DNA of 64,000 nucleotides from Fibrella aquatilis (GCF_017353255.1 NZ_JAFMYU010000030.1:16357-80356), one strand, 5' to 3'; counted from the stretch's first letter, positions 52,487-61,017 are shown. A program made the numbers and translations. Notes: generated from the sequence alone by a model not told the origin.

Positions 52487-54154
52487 ATGAAAAAGATACT
52501 CATCTCCACCCTCTCTATCCTCGGCCTGTTGCTGCTCAATAGCTGCACCGACCTGACCGAGAACGTGCTTGACGAAGCCTCGGCATCGGGCCTGACCGAC
52601 AAGCAGGCCGCCGACGGCAACTTGGCACCCGTGTATGCCCTGCTGCCCACCCTGTTTACCCACACGGTCTATTTCGCCATCCAGGAAATCTCGACCGACG
52701 AGGCCATCCTGCCTTACCGGGGCGGCACCGACTGGGGCGACAATGGCATTTACGTGGCTATGCACCAACACACCCACGGCAGCACCGACCCTAACCTCCG
52801 CAGTAACTGGCTGGTGCTGACACAGGGCATTTCGCGGGCGGTGACGGCCCTCAGCACCCTACCGGCCAACAAGGATTCGAACGTGAAGACGTACATAGCC
52901 GAAGCGCGGGGCATGCGGGCCTACTACAACATGCTGCTGCTCGACCTGTTTGGGGTGGTGTTTGTGAAAGACGACCCGCAGGGCTTTTCGGAGGTGCGGC
53001 GGGGCGAAGCGGCCTACGAATACGTGAAAAGCGAACTGCTGGCTGTTGAACCCGATTTGCTCACCACTGTGGGGGCAGGTCGGCTGTCGAAAGCAGGGGC
53101 GTGGGGGTTGCTGGCCCGGCTGTATCTGAACGCCGCCGTGTACCGCGACCGCTACGCCGCCCAGTTTACGTTCAAACCCGACGACATGGATAAGGTGACG
53201 GAATACTGCGACAAGATCATTGGCACGGGCCAGTACCAGTTGTCGAAGGACTATTTCGCCATTTTCAATTCCGACAACAACACCAACAAAGAGCTGATTT
53301 TCACGGTCGACCAGCGGGCCGAACTGAACGGGCATAACCGCCTGGCTTACTTCTCGCTGTCGGGCGATCAGTTTCCGTTGCCTGCCTTCCCCGCCGCCAA
53401 CGGCACCGACGGCCCGGCCATTACGCCGGAGTTTTACCGCACCTGGGTCAACGCCTACGCCCCGCAGGACCCCGCCGGTATTGACCCTCGTTTCTTCAAA
53501 CAAAACTGGACCGTCCCCGCCGATTCGTGCGTGGCCGAGGCCAATTTCAACATGAACCGGGGTATTCTGCGCGGGCAGCAATATGGCCTGTTACGGGTGA
53601 ACGGGGCGTTTTTGCGCTGCGGCACCAACTACCGGGTTGGCAAGCTGTTTAACGTAACGCGCAACAAATCAACCCTGCCCGTCAACTTCACCGAGCAGGT
53701 CAACTATACCGTGGCGGGCAGCGATTACAGCACGGGCTTCCGGGTGCTGAAATACGAGTTCAGCAAAAAATCGGCGTCGGGTCGTAACCTCGGCGATGCC
53801 GACATTTCCATTGTGCGCCTTGCCGACGTGTACCTGATGCGGGCCGAAGCCAAGCTTCGCAAAGGTGATGCCGCCGCCGCCCTCGCCGACGTGAACACGG
53901 TCCGCGCCGCCCGCACCTCGCCCGCACCCGCCCTCTCGACCATGACTCTCGACCTGCTCCTGCGCGAACGGGGGTTTGAGTTGTACTGGGAGATGGTGCG
54001 TCGTACCGACCTGATTCGCTTCGGGAAGTATGAGGACAGCTGGACCGAAAAAACCAACACCGACAAGCAGAAACGCATTTTTCCAATTCCCCAAACCGCC
54101 ATCGACGGAGCCTCTAACCTGCCGGGCTACCTAACGCAAAATCCGGGATACTAA
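52487..54154 (+). CDS. SusD/RagB-like nutrient-binding lipoprotein (system 2)
   Basis: A 555-residue surface lipoprotein with signal LISTLSILGLLLLNSC (Cys17). SusD blocks: AEARGMRAYYNMLLLDLFGV, SKAGAWGLLARLYLNAAVYR, DISIVRLADVYLMRAEAKLR then KGDAAAALADVNTVRAAR and LLRERGFELYWEMVRRTDLI then RFGKY. Typical of the RagB/SusD superfamily, longer than the system 1 SusD. It forms the lid of the SusC channel. Confidence 0.95.
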   Translation: MKKILISTLSILGLLLLNSCTDLTENVLDEASASGLTDKQAADGNLAPVYALLPTLFTHTVYFAIQEISTDEAILPYRGGTDWGDNGIYVAMHQHTHGSTDPNLRSNWLVLTQGISRAVTALSTLPANKDSNVKTYIAEARGMRAYYNMLLLDLFGVVFVKDDPQGFSEVRRGEAAYEYVKSELLAVEPDLLTTVGAGRLSKAGAWGLLARLYLNAAVYRDRYAAQFTFKPDDMDKVTEYCDKIIGTGQYQLSKDYFAIFNSDNNTNKELIFTVDQRAELNGHNRLAYFSLSGDQFPLPAFPAANGTDGPAITPEFYRTWVNAYAPQDPAGIDPRFFKQNWTVPADSCVAEANFNMNRGILRGQQYGLLRVNGAFLRCGTNYRVGKLFNVTRNKSTLPVNFTEQVNYTVAGSDYSTGFRVLKYEFSKKSASGRNLGDADISIVRLADVYLMRAEAKLRKGDAAAALADVNTVRAARTSPAPALSTMTLDLLLRERGFELYWEMVRRTDLIRFGKYEDSWTEKTNTDKQKRIFPIPQTAIDGASNLPGYLTQNPGY

Positions 54155-54157
54155 AAA

Positions 54158-54272
54158 GAGTTTATAGTCTTCAGTTTAGAGTTAGCGTAGCCCGGCAGGT
54201 TGGAGGCCCCGCCCTAAAGGGGGCGGTCCCACGTCCGGGCTACGCCAACTCTAAACTGAAGACTATAAACTC
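54158..54272. repeat. 38-bp hairpin after susD (system 2)
   Basis: Left arm 54158-54195 (GAGTTTATAGTCTTCAG...GTAGCCCGG) and right arm 54235-54272 pair with one mismatch. The loop has its own GC-rich hairpin GCCCCGCC...GGGGGCGG. It lies between susD and the PLC gene and starts 4 bases after the susD stop. Confidence 0.8.
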
Positions 54273-54282
54273 TTTTCATGCT

Positions 54283-55350
54283 ATGAAACACGTCCTCTTT
54301 CTCTCCATCCTCCTTCTCGCCGCGTTTGTTGCGCCTGACCCGAAGCTGGATAATCTGAAAATCAATCAGATACAGTGCATTGGGTCGCACAATAGCTATA
54401 AGCAGGCTATTGATCCGGCCTTGTTTATCATGCTGAAACGGACAGATTCCACGCGGTTTAAGCCGCTCGAATACAGCCACGCGTCGCTGACAGAGCAATT
54501 GAATCTGGGCTTGCAGAACCTGGAGATAGATATTTACGCCGACACCAAAGGTGGCCGCTACGCGCACCCGCTTGGGTTGCAACTGGCCAAAGGGCAGGCC
54601 CCCTATGACCCCGACAGCGTGATGAAGGAGCCGGGCTTCAAGGTATTGCATGTGCAGGATATCGACTTTCGGAGCAACTGCCTCACCTTTAAACAATGCC
54701 TGGCCGAATTGAAACGCTGGTCGGAAAGCCACCCAGCGCATTACCCGGTGTTTATCACGATGAACGCTAAATCAGACACCATCCGCCGGCCCGGTTTCGC
54801 CCTACCCGAAGCCTTCACCACCGCCGTTTTTGATGAGCTGGACAAGGTAATCCTGGAAAGTATGGGGCGCGATCACCTGCTCATTCCCGACGATGTGCGG
54901 GGCAACTACAAGACGCTCGAAGCCGCCGTACTGGCCAACAACTGGCCCACTATGAAGGCCGCGCGGGGTAAATTCCTGTTTGTGCTGGACGAAACCGGCC
55001 CCAAACGCGCCACCTACCGGGCGGGCCATCCCTCGCTGGAAGGGCGGATGCTGTTTACCAATTCAGCGGCCGGTTTGCCCGATGCTGCGTTTATGATCCT
55101 GAATAACGCCGTCGCCGACGGGCCGAAAATTCGTCGGCTGGTTCAGCAGGGCTACTTTGTCCGCACCCGCGCCGACGCCGACACCAAGCAGGCCCGCACG
55201 AATGATTACCGCGATTTTGAGGCCGCCCAGCAGTCAGGTGCGCAGATCATCACGACCGATTATTACGCCACGAGCACGTTCTTCCCCTCTACGTATGTGA
55301 TTCGCTTTTCGGGCGGTGGTTATTTGCGCAGGAACCCGGTAGTGCGGTGA
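54283..55350 (+). CDS. Exported PI-PLC-like phosphodiesterase (Ca2+-dependent type)
   Basis: A 355-residue exported protein with signal HVLFLSILLLAAFVA. The PLC-like TIM barrel: INQIQCIGSHNSYKQAID (catalytic His in GSHNSY), LNLGLQNLEIDIYADTK (E-x-D metal pair), KVLHVQDIDFRSNCLTF (second His), HYPVFITMNAKSDT and GKFLFVLDE. The layout matches phosphatidylinositol-specific PLC-like proteins of the calcium-dependent group. It would release phosphorylated head groups. It follows SusCD 2 on the same strand, suggesting that the transporter handles its product or substrate, but a hairpin intervenes. Confidence 0.87.
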   Translation: MKHVLFLSILLLAAFVAPDPKLDNLKINQIQCIGSHNSYKQAIDPALFIMLKRTDSTRFKPLEYSHASLTEQLNLGLQNLEIDIYADTKGGRYAHPLGLQLAKGQAPYDPDSVMKEPGFKVLHVQDIDFRSNCLTFKQCLAELKRWSESHPAHYPVFITMNAKSDTIRRPGFALPEAFTTAVFDELDKVILESMGRDHLLIPDDVRGNYKTLEAAVLANNWPTMKAARGKFLFVLDETGPKRATYRAGHPSLEGRMLFTNSAAGLPDAAFMILNNAVADGPKIRRLVQQGYFVRTRADADTKQARTNDYRDFEAAQQSGAQIITTDYYATSTFFPSTYVIRFSGGGYLRRNPVVR

Positions 55351-55440
55351 TTCTTTTCAGGTCAACCCATTTTCGCTAACTTGGGCGGTGTCCAGTACTG
55401 TGCGTGCCGGTCACATCCTAACTTCTTGACCACTAGCCAA

Positions 55441-56241
55441 ATGGAAACCGTTACCTCACCCCCGCCTGTGCTGGGTCTGCCCAAAGGTATTCCCATCAAA
55501 CTCCAGTTCGACACGCCCGAAGCCGCCCGGCTGCACCGTAAGCAGATGCTCACCGCCGCCTTCCGCCTGTTCTCGAAATTTGGGTACGACGAAGGCGTGG
55601 CGGGCCATATCACCGTCCGCGACCCGGAGCATACCGACCATTTTTGGGTGAACCCTTTCGGCGTCGACTTCGGCTCGGTGCGTATCGGCGACCTCATTTG
55701 CGTGAATCATCGGGGCGAAGTGGTAGAAGGCAACTATTCGGTGAATCGCGCCGCGTTTGCTATCCACTCCCAGATTCACGCCGCCCGCCCCGACGTGGTA
55801 GCCGCCGCCCATGCGCATTCTATGTACGGCAAAGCGTACGCTACGCTAGGCCAAAAGCTGCCCCCCAGCACCCAGGATGCCTGCGCTTTCTACGAAGACC
55901 ACGGCCTCTTTACCGACTATGGCGGCGTAGTGGGTGAACTGGAAGAAGGACAACGTATTGCGATGGCCCTTGGGCAGAGCAAGGCCTGTATTCTGCAAAA
56001 TCACGGCCTGCTCACCGTGGGTGGTACTGTGGAAGAAGCCGCGTGGTGGTTTATCACGATGGATCGTAGTTGTCAGGCGCAACTCATTGCCGAGGCCACG
56101 GGCCGCCCGGTCATTGCTATCGACCACGAGACGGCGCTACTCACCCGTGGGCAAGTGGGCTTTGCCATGGCGGGTTATTTCCAGTTTCAACCCCTCCTTC
56201 AGCGCATCCTCCGCGAAACACCGGGGCTATTTGAGGAATAG
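55441..56241 (+). CDS. Class II aldolase/adducin-family protein
   Basis: A 266-residue protein from ATG 55441. Family blocks: RKQMLTAAFRLFSKFGYDEG, VAGHITVRDPEH, FWVNPFGVDFGSVRIGDLIC, IHSQIHAARPDVVAAAHAHS (metal His pair) and ACILQNHGLLTVGGTVEEAA (third His). Members are metal-dependent lyases or epimerases on sugar phosphates, or act without known activity. No partner kinase or isomerase is near. A hairpin follows. Confidence 0.9.
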   Translation: METVTSPPPVLGLPKGIPIKLQFDTPEAARLHRKQMLTAAFRLFSKFGYDEGVAGHITVRDPEHTDHFWVNPFGVDFGSVRIGDLICVNHRGEVVEGNYSVNRAAFAIHSQIHAARPDVVAAAHAHSMYGKAYATLGQKLPPSTQDACAFYEDHGLFTDYGGVVGELEEGQRIAMALGQSKACILQNHGLLTVGGTVEEAAWWFITMDRSCQAQLIAEATGRPVIAIDHETALLTRGQVGFAMAGYFQFQPLLQRILRETPGLFEE

Positions 56242-56287
56242 AGTCGCAGCAGTGAATTACTCGGCTGGATCGGATTTAAAGGATTGC

Positions 56288-56491
56288 TTTTGCTCGGCTG
56301 ATGGTACACGGATTGGTAGGATTTAAGGGGTTGTTGGCCTCGGCGTAAAGAAAGATTGATAGAATCTTGGCCCGCTAAAGCGGTCTTACCAGTCGCCGTA
56401 GGCGGCTAAGAAATCCTAACCATCCCTTTCTACACCGAGGCAAAGCAATCCCTTAAATCCTATCAATCCGTGTACCATCAGCCGAGCAAAA
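56288..56491. repeat. 42-bp hairpin with inner hairpins in a 320-base gap
   Basis: Arms 56288-56329 (TTTTGCTCGGCTGATGG...TTTAAGGG) and 56450-56491 pair with one mismatch over 42 bases. The enclosed 120 bases contain small hairpins (CCGCTAAAGCGG, GCCGTAGGCGGC) and a further pairing GGCCTCGG/CCGAGG. It fills most of the gap between the aldolase and nrtR genes. No ORF was recognised in it. Confidence 0.82.
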
Positions 56492-56561
56492 ACAAGCCCA
56501 TCTATCCGCGTACTATCAGCTACTATCAGCCAATGCTGCGCGAATACGCGTAGTTTGCGCT

Positions 56562-57236
56562 ATGAATACGATTTTGTTAACGGTCGATGCCGTGGTGTTT
56601 GGCTATCGCGACGGGCGGCTGTTTGTGGCGCTCATCAACCGCAAGTATGCCCCGTTTCAGGGCCAATGGGCACTGCCGGGCGGATTTGTGCTGCCCGACG
56701 AATCACTTGAAACGGCCGTGCAGCGCGAACTACGGGAAGAAACGGGCATCCAGATCCAGTTTCTGGAGCAGCTGTTCACCTTCGGCAACCCCGACCGCGA
56801 CCCCCGGCAGCGGGTGGTGAGTGTGGCGTACATGGGCCTGGTGCGCCCGTCAGATTTCACAATCATGGCCAGCACCGACGCTCAGGACGTGGCCTGGTTT
56901 GCCCTCGACGCCCTCCCCGAACTCGCCTTCGACCATGCCGACATTTTGAATTTAGCCATAAACCGGCTGCGGGCCAAGCTCACCTACGAGCCGATTGGCC
57001 TGAACCTACTTGACGAAAAATTTCCGTTTGGGGAGGTCGAACGTCTCTATGCCGCCATTCTCGACAAGCCGTTCGATAGGCGCAACTTTCGCAAGAAGTT
57101 TCTGAGCTTCAATATCTTAACTGAGCTTCCCGAGAAAGCTGCCACCGAAAAAGGTCGCCCCGGCGCGCTCTACACCTTCGACCGCGACCGCTACGAAACC
57201 CTGCAACGAGAGGGCTTCATCTTCGAGATTCGGTAA
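56562..57236 (+). CDS. nrtR: NrtR-type Nudix regulator of NAD metabolism
   Basis: A 224-residue protein. Residues 1-140 are a Nudix domain with a complete Nudix box from Gly41 to Ile63 (GFVLPDE...RELREETGI), so hydrolase chemistry may be retained. Residues about 145-224 are the winged helix of NrtR-type regulators (LDKPFDRRNFRKKFL, GRPGALYTFDRDRYETLQRE). Known NrtR proteins sense ADP-ribose and repress NAD-synthesis genes. It lies directly upstream of prs-nadV, whose promoter is flanked by two matching 17-base inverted repeats, which gives it a plain target. An ADP-ribose pyrophosphatase without regulatory role is the main alternative. Confidence 0.88.
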   Translation: MNTILLTVDAVVFGYRDGRLFVALINRKYAPFQGQWALPGGFVLPDESLETAVQRELREETGIQIQFLEQLFTFGNPDRDPRQRVVSVAYMGLVRPSDFTIMASTDAQDVAWFALDALPELAFDHADILNLAINRLRAKLTYEPIGLNLLDEKFPFGEVERLYAAILDKPFDRRNFRKKFLSFNILTELPEKAATEKGRPGALYTFDRDRYETLQREGFIFEIR

Positions 57237-57253
57237 CGTCCGAAAAAGTGGTT

Positions 57254-57270
57254 TGCGTAAATTTTACGTA
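57254..57270. promoter_or_regulatory. Predicted NrtR operator 1
   Basis: TGCGTAAATTTTACGTA, with arms TGCGT and ACGTA; the central CGTAAA-T-TTTACG is a perfect 13-base palindrome. It lies just upstream of the -33 box. The same architecture recurs 53 bases downstream, about five helical turns, so dimers would lie on one face of the DNA. Confidence 0.75.
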
Positions 57271-57275
57271 AATAG

Positions 57276-57308
57276 TTTGGAGCGTAACTTTCTATCAACC
57301 TACATTTG
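57276..57308 (+). promoter_or_regulatory. Promoter of the prs-nadV operon
   Basis: TTTG at 57276-57279, 21 bases, TACATTTG at 57301-57308: an exact match to the Bacteroidota pattern, with the same spacing as the tetR promoter. Operator 2 overlaps the -7 end and operator 1 lies above the -33. The prs ATG is 21 bases downstream. Confidence 0.8.
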
Positions 57309-57323
57309 CGTAAATAAAACGCA
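57307..57323. promoter_or_regulatory. Predicted NrtR operator 2
   Basis: TGCGTAAATAAAACGCA, arms TGCGT and ACGCA with a 7-base centre, as in operator 1. It covers the transcription start and ends 7 bases before the prs ATG. A bound repressor would block promoter clearance. Confidence 0.75.
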
Positions 57324-57329
57324 TAGCCA

Positions 57330-58184
57330 ATGATCGCGTTGCATCTCTCGCCTGGTTTCAGCCCCGGCCCTTTTAAAACTATCACCCACGAATCGTTCAT
57401 TTTTAAGGGCGGTGAACCCCACATCAAGCTGAAATTAACCGCCGATGTTGACCCCGCTGATCCGGTACTAATTACGCAACGGGTAGCCAACTCCGCCGAT
57501 TTTATGCTGGTGCTACTGGCTACGGATGCCCTGCGGCGGGCCGATTTTCAACGCGTTAGCCTCCTGATGCCCTACTTCCCCGCCGCCCGGCAAGACCGGC
57601 CCATGGTGGAAGGTGAACCGTTGAGCGTGCGCGTCTACGCCGACCTGATCAACGCCCAACACTACGACCGGGTGACGGTATTCGACCCGCATTCAGACGT
57701 GACGCCAGCCCTGCTCAACCACGTGCAGGTCGTTACCAATCAGGCTTTTATAACGCAGGTACTCACTGGCTTCGACCGCGAGACCGTCACGCTGATTGCA
57801 CCCGATGCTGGGGCGGCCAAGAAAATTCACAAGCTGGCGCAGGAGCTGGGTGGGCTGCCGGTGGTGCTGGGCGAAAAAGTCCGCGACGTGCGCACCGGGG
57901 CGCTGACGGGCTTCCAGGTTTTCGCAGACGACCTAGGCGGGCGGCACTGCCTCATCGTAGACGACATCTGCGACGGGGGTGGCACCTTCATTGGCCTCGC
58001 CGCCGAACTCCGCAAGCTCAATCCGGCGTCGGTATCGCTGGCGGTGTCGCACGGCATTTTTAGCAAAGGGCTGGCTCCGCTCACGGACATGCTCGACCAT
58101 GTGTATACGACCGATAGTTTCGCCACGCTCACCCCCGCCCATGCCTTCACGCAAACTGAACTGAACACGCTTCTCCAGCTTTAA
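57330..58184 (+). CDS. prs: Ribose-phosphate pyrophosphokinase (PRPP synthase)
   Basis: A 284-residue Prs-type enzyme, shorter than housekeeping Prs (about 310). It has LLMPYFPAARQDRPM (ATP-binding R-Q-D-R at 88-91), TVFDPHSD (catalytic/metal His121), LIAPDAGAAKKIHKLA, and the PRPP loop CLIVDDICDGGGTF (209-220). It makes PRPP from ribose-5-phosphate and ATP. The next gene, nadV, uses PRPP directly, so this is a dedicated supply for NAD salvage. ATG 57330 follows the operator-promoter block. Confidence 0.93.
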   Translation: MIALHLSPGFSPGPFKTITHESFIFKGGEPHIKLKLTADVDPADPVLITQRVANSADFMLVLLATDALRRADFQRVSLLMPYFPAARQDRPMVEGEPLSVRVYADLINAQHYDRVTVFDPHSDVTPALLNHVQVVTNQAFITQVLTGFDRETVTLIAPDAGAAKKIHKLAQELGGLPVVLGEKVRDVRTGALTGFQVFADDLGGRHCLIVDDICDGGGTFIGLAAELRKLNPASVSLAVSHGIFSKGLAPLTDMLDHVYTTDSFATLTPAHAFTQTELNTLLQL

Positions 58185-58196
58185 TTCTTCCACGCC

Positions 58197-59663
58197 ATGA
58201 CACTGAATCCGCTTACGCTGATTGACTTCTACAAGGCCGATCACCGCCGCCAGTATCCCGACGGTACTGAGCTGGTATACAGTAACTTAACTCCCCGAAA
58301 CAGCCGCGTGCCGGGCACAGATGAAGTTGTTTTTTTTGGGCTGCAATACTTTATCGACGAGTACCTGATTCGGCAGTGGAACGAAGGCTTTTTCAACCAG
58401 CCCAAAGACCTGGTAGTGGCCCGCTACAAACGCCGGATGGACACCGCCCTGGGGCCGGACGCTATCGACGTGGCGCACATTGCGGCCCTGCACGATCTTG
58501 GGTATTTGCCCCTGGAAATCAAGGCCATAGCCGAGGGAGCTGCCGTGCCGCTGAAGGTGGCAATGCTGACGATGAAGAACACCAAACCCGAGTTTTTCTG
58601 GCTCACCAACTACCTCGAAACGCTTATTTCGTGCGTACTCTGGAAGCCCTGCACATCGGCCACCACCGCCCGCACCTACCGCCGCGTGTTCGACCGCTAC
58701 GCCGACGAGACCGTGGGCAACCGCGACTTTGTGGGCTGGCAGGGGCACGACTTTTCCATGCGGGGGATGTCGGGCGTGGAAGATGCCGTCATGAGTGCGG
58801 CGGGGCACCTGCTCAGCTTCACCGGCACCGACTGCGTACCCGCCATTGATTTCCTCGAAACCTACTACGGTGCCAACGCCGATACGGAACTGGTAGCGGG
58901 GTCTGTGCCAGCAACAGAACATTCAGTCATGGCTATGGGGCTGAAAGATGCTGAGATCGCTACATTTCAGCGACTTATCAATGAAGTTTACCCGGCGGGT
59001 GTAGTCTCGATTGTGTCAGATACCTGGGATTTCTGGCGGGTCATTACCGAGTTTTTGCCGCAGCTCAAGGCCGACATTCTGGCCCGCGACGGCAAGGTGG
59101 TCATCCGCCCCGACTCCGGCGACCCGGTCAAGATCATCTGCGGCGACCCTGATGCCGAACCCGGCAGTCCGGCGTTTCGGGGGGCGGTGGCGTGTATGTG
59201 GGACACTTTTGGCGGCACCACCACGGCGCAGGGCTACAAACTCCTCGACAGCCACATTGGCCTCATCTACGGCGACAGCATTACCACCGACCGGCAGTTG
59301 CAGATTTTGGAACGGCTGAAGCAGCAGGGCTTTGCCTCGTTCAACGTGGTGCTGGGCATTGGCTCCTACACCTACGAGTACGTCACCCGCGACACGTTTG
59401 GCTTTGCCGTGAAGGCTACCTACGGGCAGGTGAACGGCGAGGGCCGCGACATTTTCAAAGACCCCAAAACCGACAACGGCATGAAGAAATCGGCCAAGGG
59501 ATTGCTGCGCGTGGTGGAAGAAAACGGCCATCTCGTCATGCACGACCAGTGCACCTGGGCCGAAGAAGCCACCGGCCTGCTCCAGCCCGTCTTCCGCGAC
59601 GGCAAACGCCTCCGCAACCAAACCCTGGCCGAGATTCGTGAGCGCATAAACCATTCATTATGA
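58197..59663 (+). CDS. nadV: Nicotinamide phosphoribosyltransferase (NadV/NAMPT)
   Basis: A 488-residue NAMPT-type enzyme. Key sites: LIDFYKADHRRQYPDGTELV (start motif), GHDFSMRGMSG (Asp185, base-selecting), VPATEHSVM (catalytic His242), VVIRPDSGDP (PRPP-binding Arg and Asp), and LIYGDSITTDR. It joins nicotinamide and PRPP to NMN, a direct salvage route that skips nicotinate. The gap after prs is 12 bases and the following HAD gene overlaps by 4 bases. An adenylyltransferase for NMN is not in the window and must be elsewhere. Confidence 0.96.
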   Translation: MTLNPLTLIDFYKADHRRQYPDGTELVYSNLTPRNSRVPGTDEVVFFGLQYFIDEYLIRQWNEGFFNQPKDLVVARYKRRMDTALGPDAIDVAHIAALHDLGYLPLEIKAIAEGAAVPLKVAMLTMKNTKPEFFWLTNYLETLISCVLWKPCTSATTARTYRRVFDRYADETVGNRDFVGWQGHDFSMRGMSGVEDAVMSAAGHLLSFTGTDCVPAIDFLETYYGANADTELVAGSVPATEHSVMAMGLKDAEIATFQRLINEVYPAGVVSIVSDTWDFWRVITEFLPQLKADILARDGKVVIRPDSGDPVKIICGDPDAEPGSPAFRGAVACMWDTFGGTTTAQGYKLLDSHIGLIYGDSITTDRQLQILERLKQQGFASFNVVLGIGSYTYEYVTRDTFGFAVKATYGQVNGEGRDIFKDPKTDNGMKKSAKGLLRVVEENGHLVMHDQCTWAEEATGLLQPVFRDGKRLRNQTLAEIRERINHSL

Positions 59664-60061
59664 AGCACTTATTTCTGAATTCCGATTTTGCTCTTAACCG
59701 GCTAAAGCAGGAATACGCTCGTTATGGCTCGTTGGTTATTGCCGTCGATTTCGACAATACGCTCTACGATTATCACCAGCAAGGGCTGGATTGCAGCGAG
59801 ATTATTGAACTGTTGCATCAGCTAAAACGCATCAACTGCACCATCGTTGTCTGGACCGCCTCGGAAAGCACCGCGTTCATAAAAACGTATTGTCAGGAAC
59901 ACAACATCCCCATCGACAGCATCAACACCAACCCGCCATTCTTCACCTCGTCCAGCCCGAAGATCTATTATAACGAATTACTCGACGACCGGGCAGGCTT
60001 GGCTGAATCGTACCACCGACTACTGGCACTAGTAACTTATGTAGCTAATCTTCAAACGTAA
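59660..60061 (+). CDS. Small HAD-like protein
   Basis: A 133-residue protein overlapping nadV by 4 bases (ATGA). HAD motifs: VIAVDFDNTLYDYH (DxDxT), CTIVVWTASES (motif II Thr/Ser) and YYNELLDDRAGL (paired Asp, motif IV). No cap domain. Such small proteins can act as phosphatases or polynucleotide-end-trimming enzymes. Position in a NAD operon suggests action on a nucleotide by-product, which is inference. AT content is higher than in nadV. Confidence 0.75.
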   Translation: MKHLFLNSDFALNRLKQEYARYGSLVIAVDFDNTLYDYHQQGLDCSEIIELLHQLKRINCTIVVWTASESTAFIKTYCQEHNIPIDSINTNPPFFTSSSPKIYYNELLDDRAGLAESYHRLLALVTYVANLQT

Positions 60062-60115
60062 TCTGCTGGTACATAGGATTTAATAAGCCTGTCACTTACC
60101 AGATAACAAACTATT

Positions 60116-60946
60116 ATGCTGCTTCAATCTGCTATGGGCGACGCTTACGGGGCCGGTTTTGAGTTTGCTCCGCGTTCGCTCATTAATGCTAAAAATGACC
60201 TGACAGCCTATCATCCTCACCTGCTGTACCCCGAAATCTGCGGTCGCTACACAGACGATACCCAAATGGCTTTAGCGCTGGCAGAACTCATCATCAGCGG
60301 CGTAGAATGGTCTCCGTTAGTCGTCGCGAATAAGTTTGTCTCAGTTTTTAAATGAGACATCAGGCGTGGTTATGCCGTGGGATTCTACGACCTATTAATG
60401 AGCGTTGACGATGGGGAACAACTGCTTGAACTCATCAAGCTCAACAGCACGAGAAATGGCGCTGCCATGCGTGCCTACGTGATTGGCGTACTCAAAGATG
60501 AGGTCGATGTATTGGTAATAGCAGCCTTGCAAGCACGAGTTACGCATAATACCCAATTAGCTGTAGAAGCAGCACAGGCCGTGGCTTTGATGGCTCATTA
60601 TTTTATCTATCAGAAGGGAGGCCAACAGCAAGTTGGCACTTATCTGGAATCACGCCTCGGAGGTAGTTGGAATACGCCTTGGCAAGGTGAGGTGGGCATG
60701 ACAGCGAATGAGGCTGTTCAGGCTGCGGTGACATTAATTAAACAGGAAACCAGTTTATCTCAGATGCTTCGTCAGGCTATAAATTTTGGTGGTGATGTAG
60801 ACACCGTAGCCGCTATCACGTTGGGGTGTGCCTCTCGATGTACGACCGTACAAGATGATTTGCCTGCTTTCCTTGTCAACCAGCTTGAGAACGGGCCATA
60901 TGGTCGGGACTACTTACAGCGTATCGATAATCAATTATTTTCATGA
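60116..60946 (+). pseudogene. ADP-ribosylglycohydrolase interrupted by an in-frame TGA
   Basis: One continuous frame of 276 codons with a single TGA at 60353-60355 (codon 80). Before it: AMGDAYGAGFEF and CGRYTDDTQMALALAELI, the DraG-type metal motifs. After it, in the same frame: DIRRGYAVGFYDLL, NSTRNGAAMRAYVIGVL, VTHNTQLAVEAAQAVALMAH and NFGGDVDTVAAITLGCASRC (the second metal motif G-G-D-x-D). The context AAA-TGA-GAC fits an original CGA, so one C-to-T change would explain it. No frameshift is present. The GTG at 60377 is not a likely start because it lies mid-domain. Nonsense decay, sequencing error or readthrough are all possible. Confidence 0.88.
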
Positions 60947-61017
60947 CTTATAACCTTAGTCATCTTCTAGATAATTTAGTTACACCCAGCGAAACGAGTC
61001 ATGGCTATGAAATCTAA
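60943..61017 (+). pseudogene. Possible NADAR N-terminal fragment
   Basis: A 24-codon frame beginning in an ATGA overlap with the previous stop. It reads MTYNLSHLLDNLV, which matches MTYNLDWLLARH of the NADAR gene at 62226 (identical 16 bases ATGACTTATAACCT plus flanks). It then diverges and ends inside the next gene. It may be the remnant of a second NADAR gene lost by deletion, but it is short and could be coincidence. Confidence 0.35.

Noticed and set aside
56540..56561. NrtR operator upstream of nrtR itself
   Set aside because: CGCGAATACGCG is palindromic, but its arm and spacer layout differs from the two sites at prs-nadV.
60377..60946. Separate gene beginning after the TGA in the glycohydrolase
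   Set aside because: It starts at a GTG in mid-domain, in the same frame as the upstream part, and lacks the first metal motif; better seen as the second half of a broken gene.
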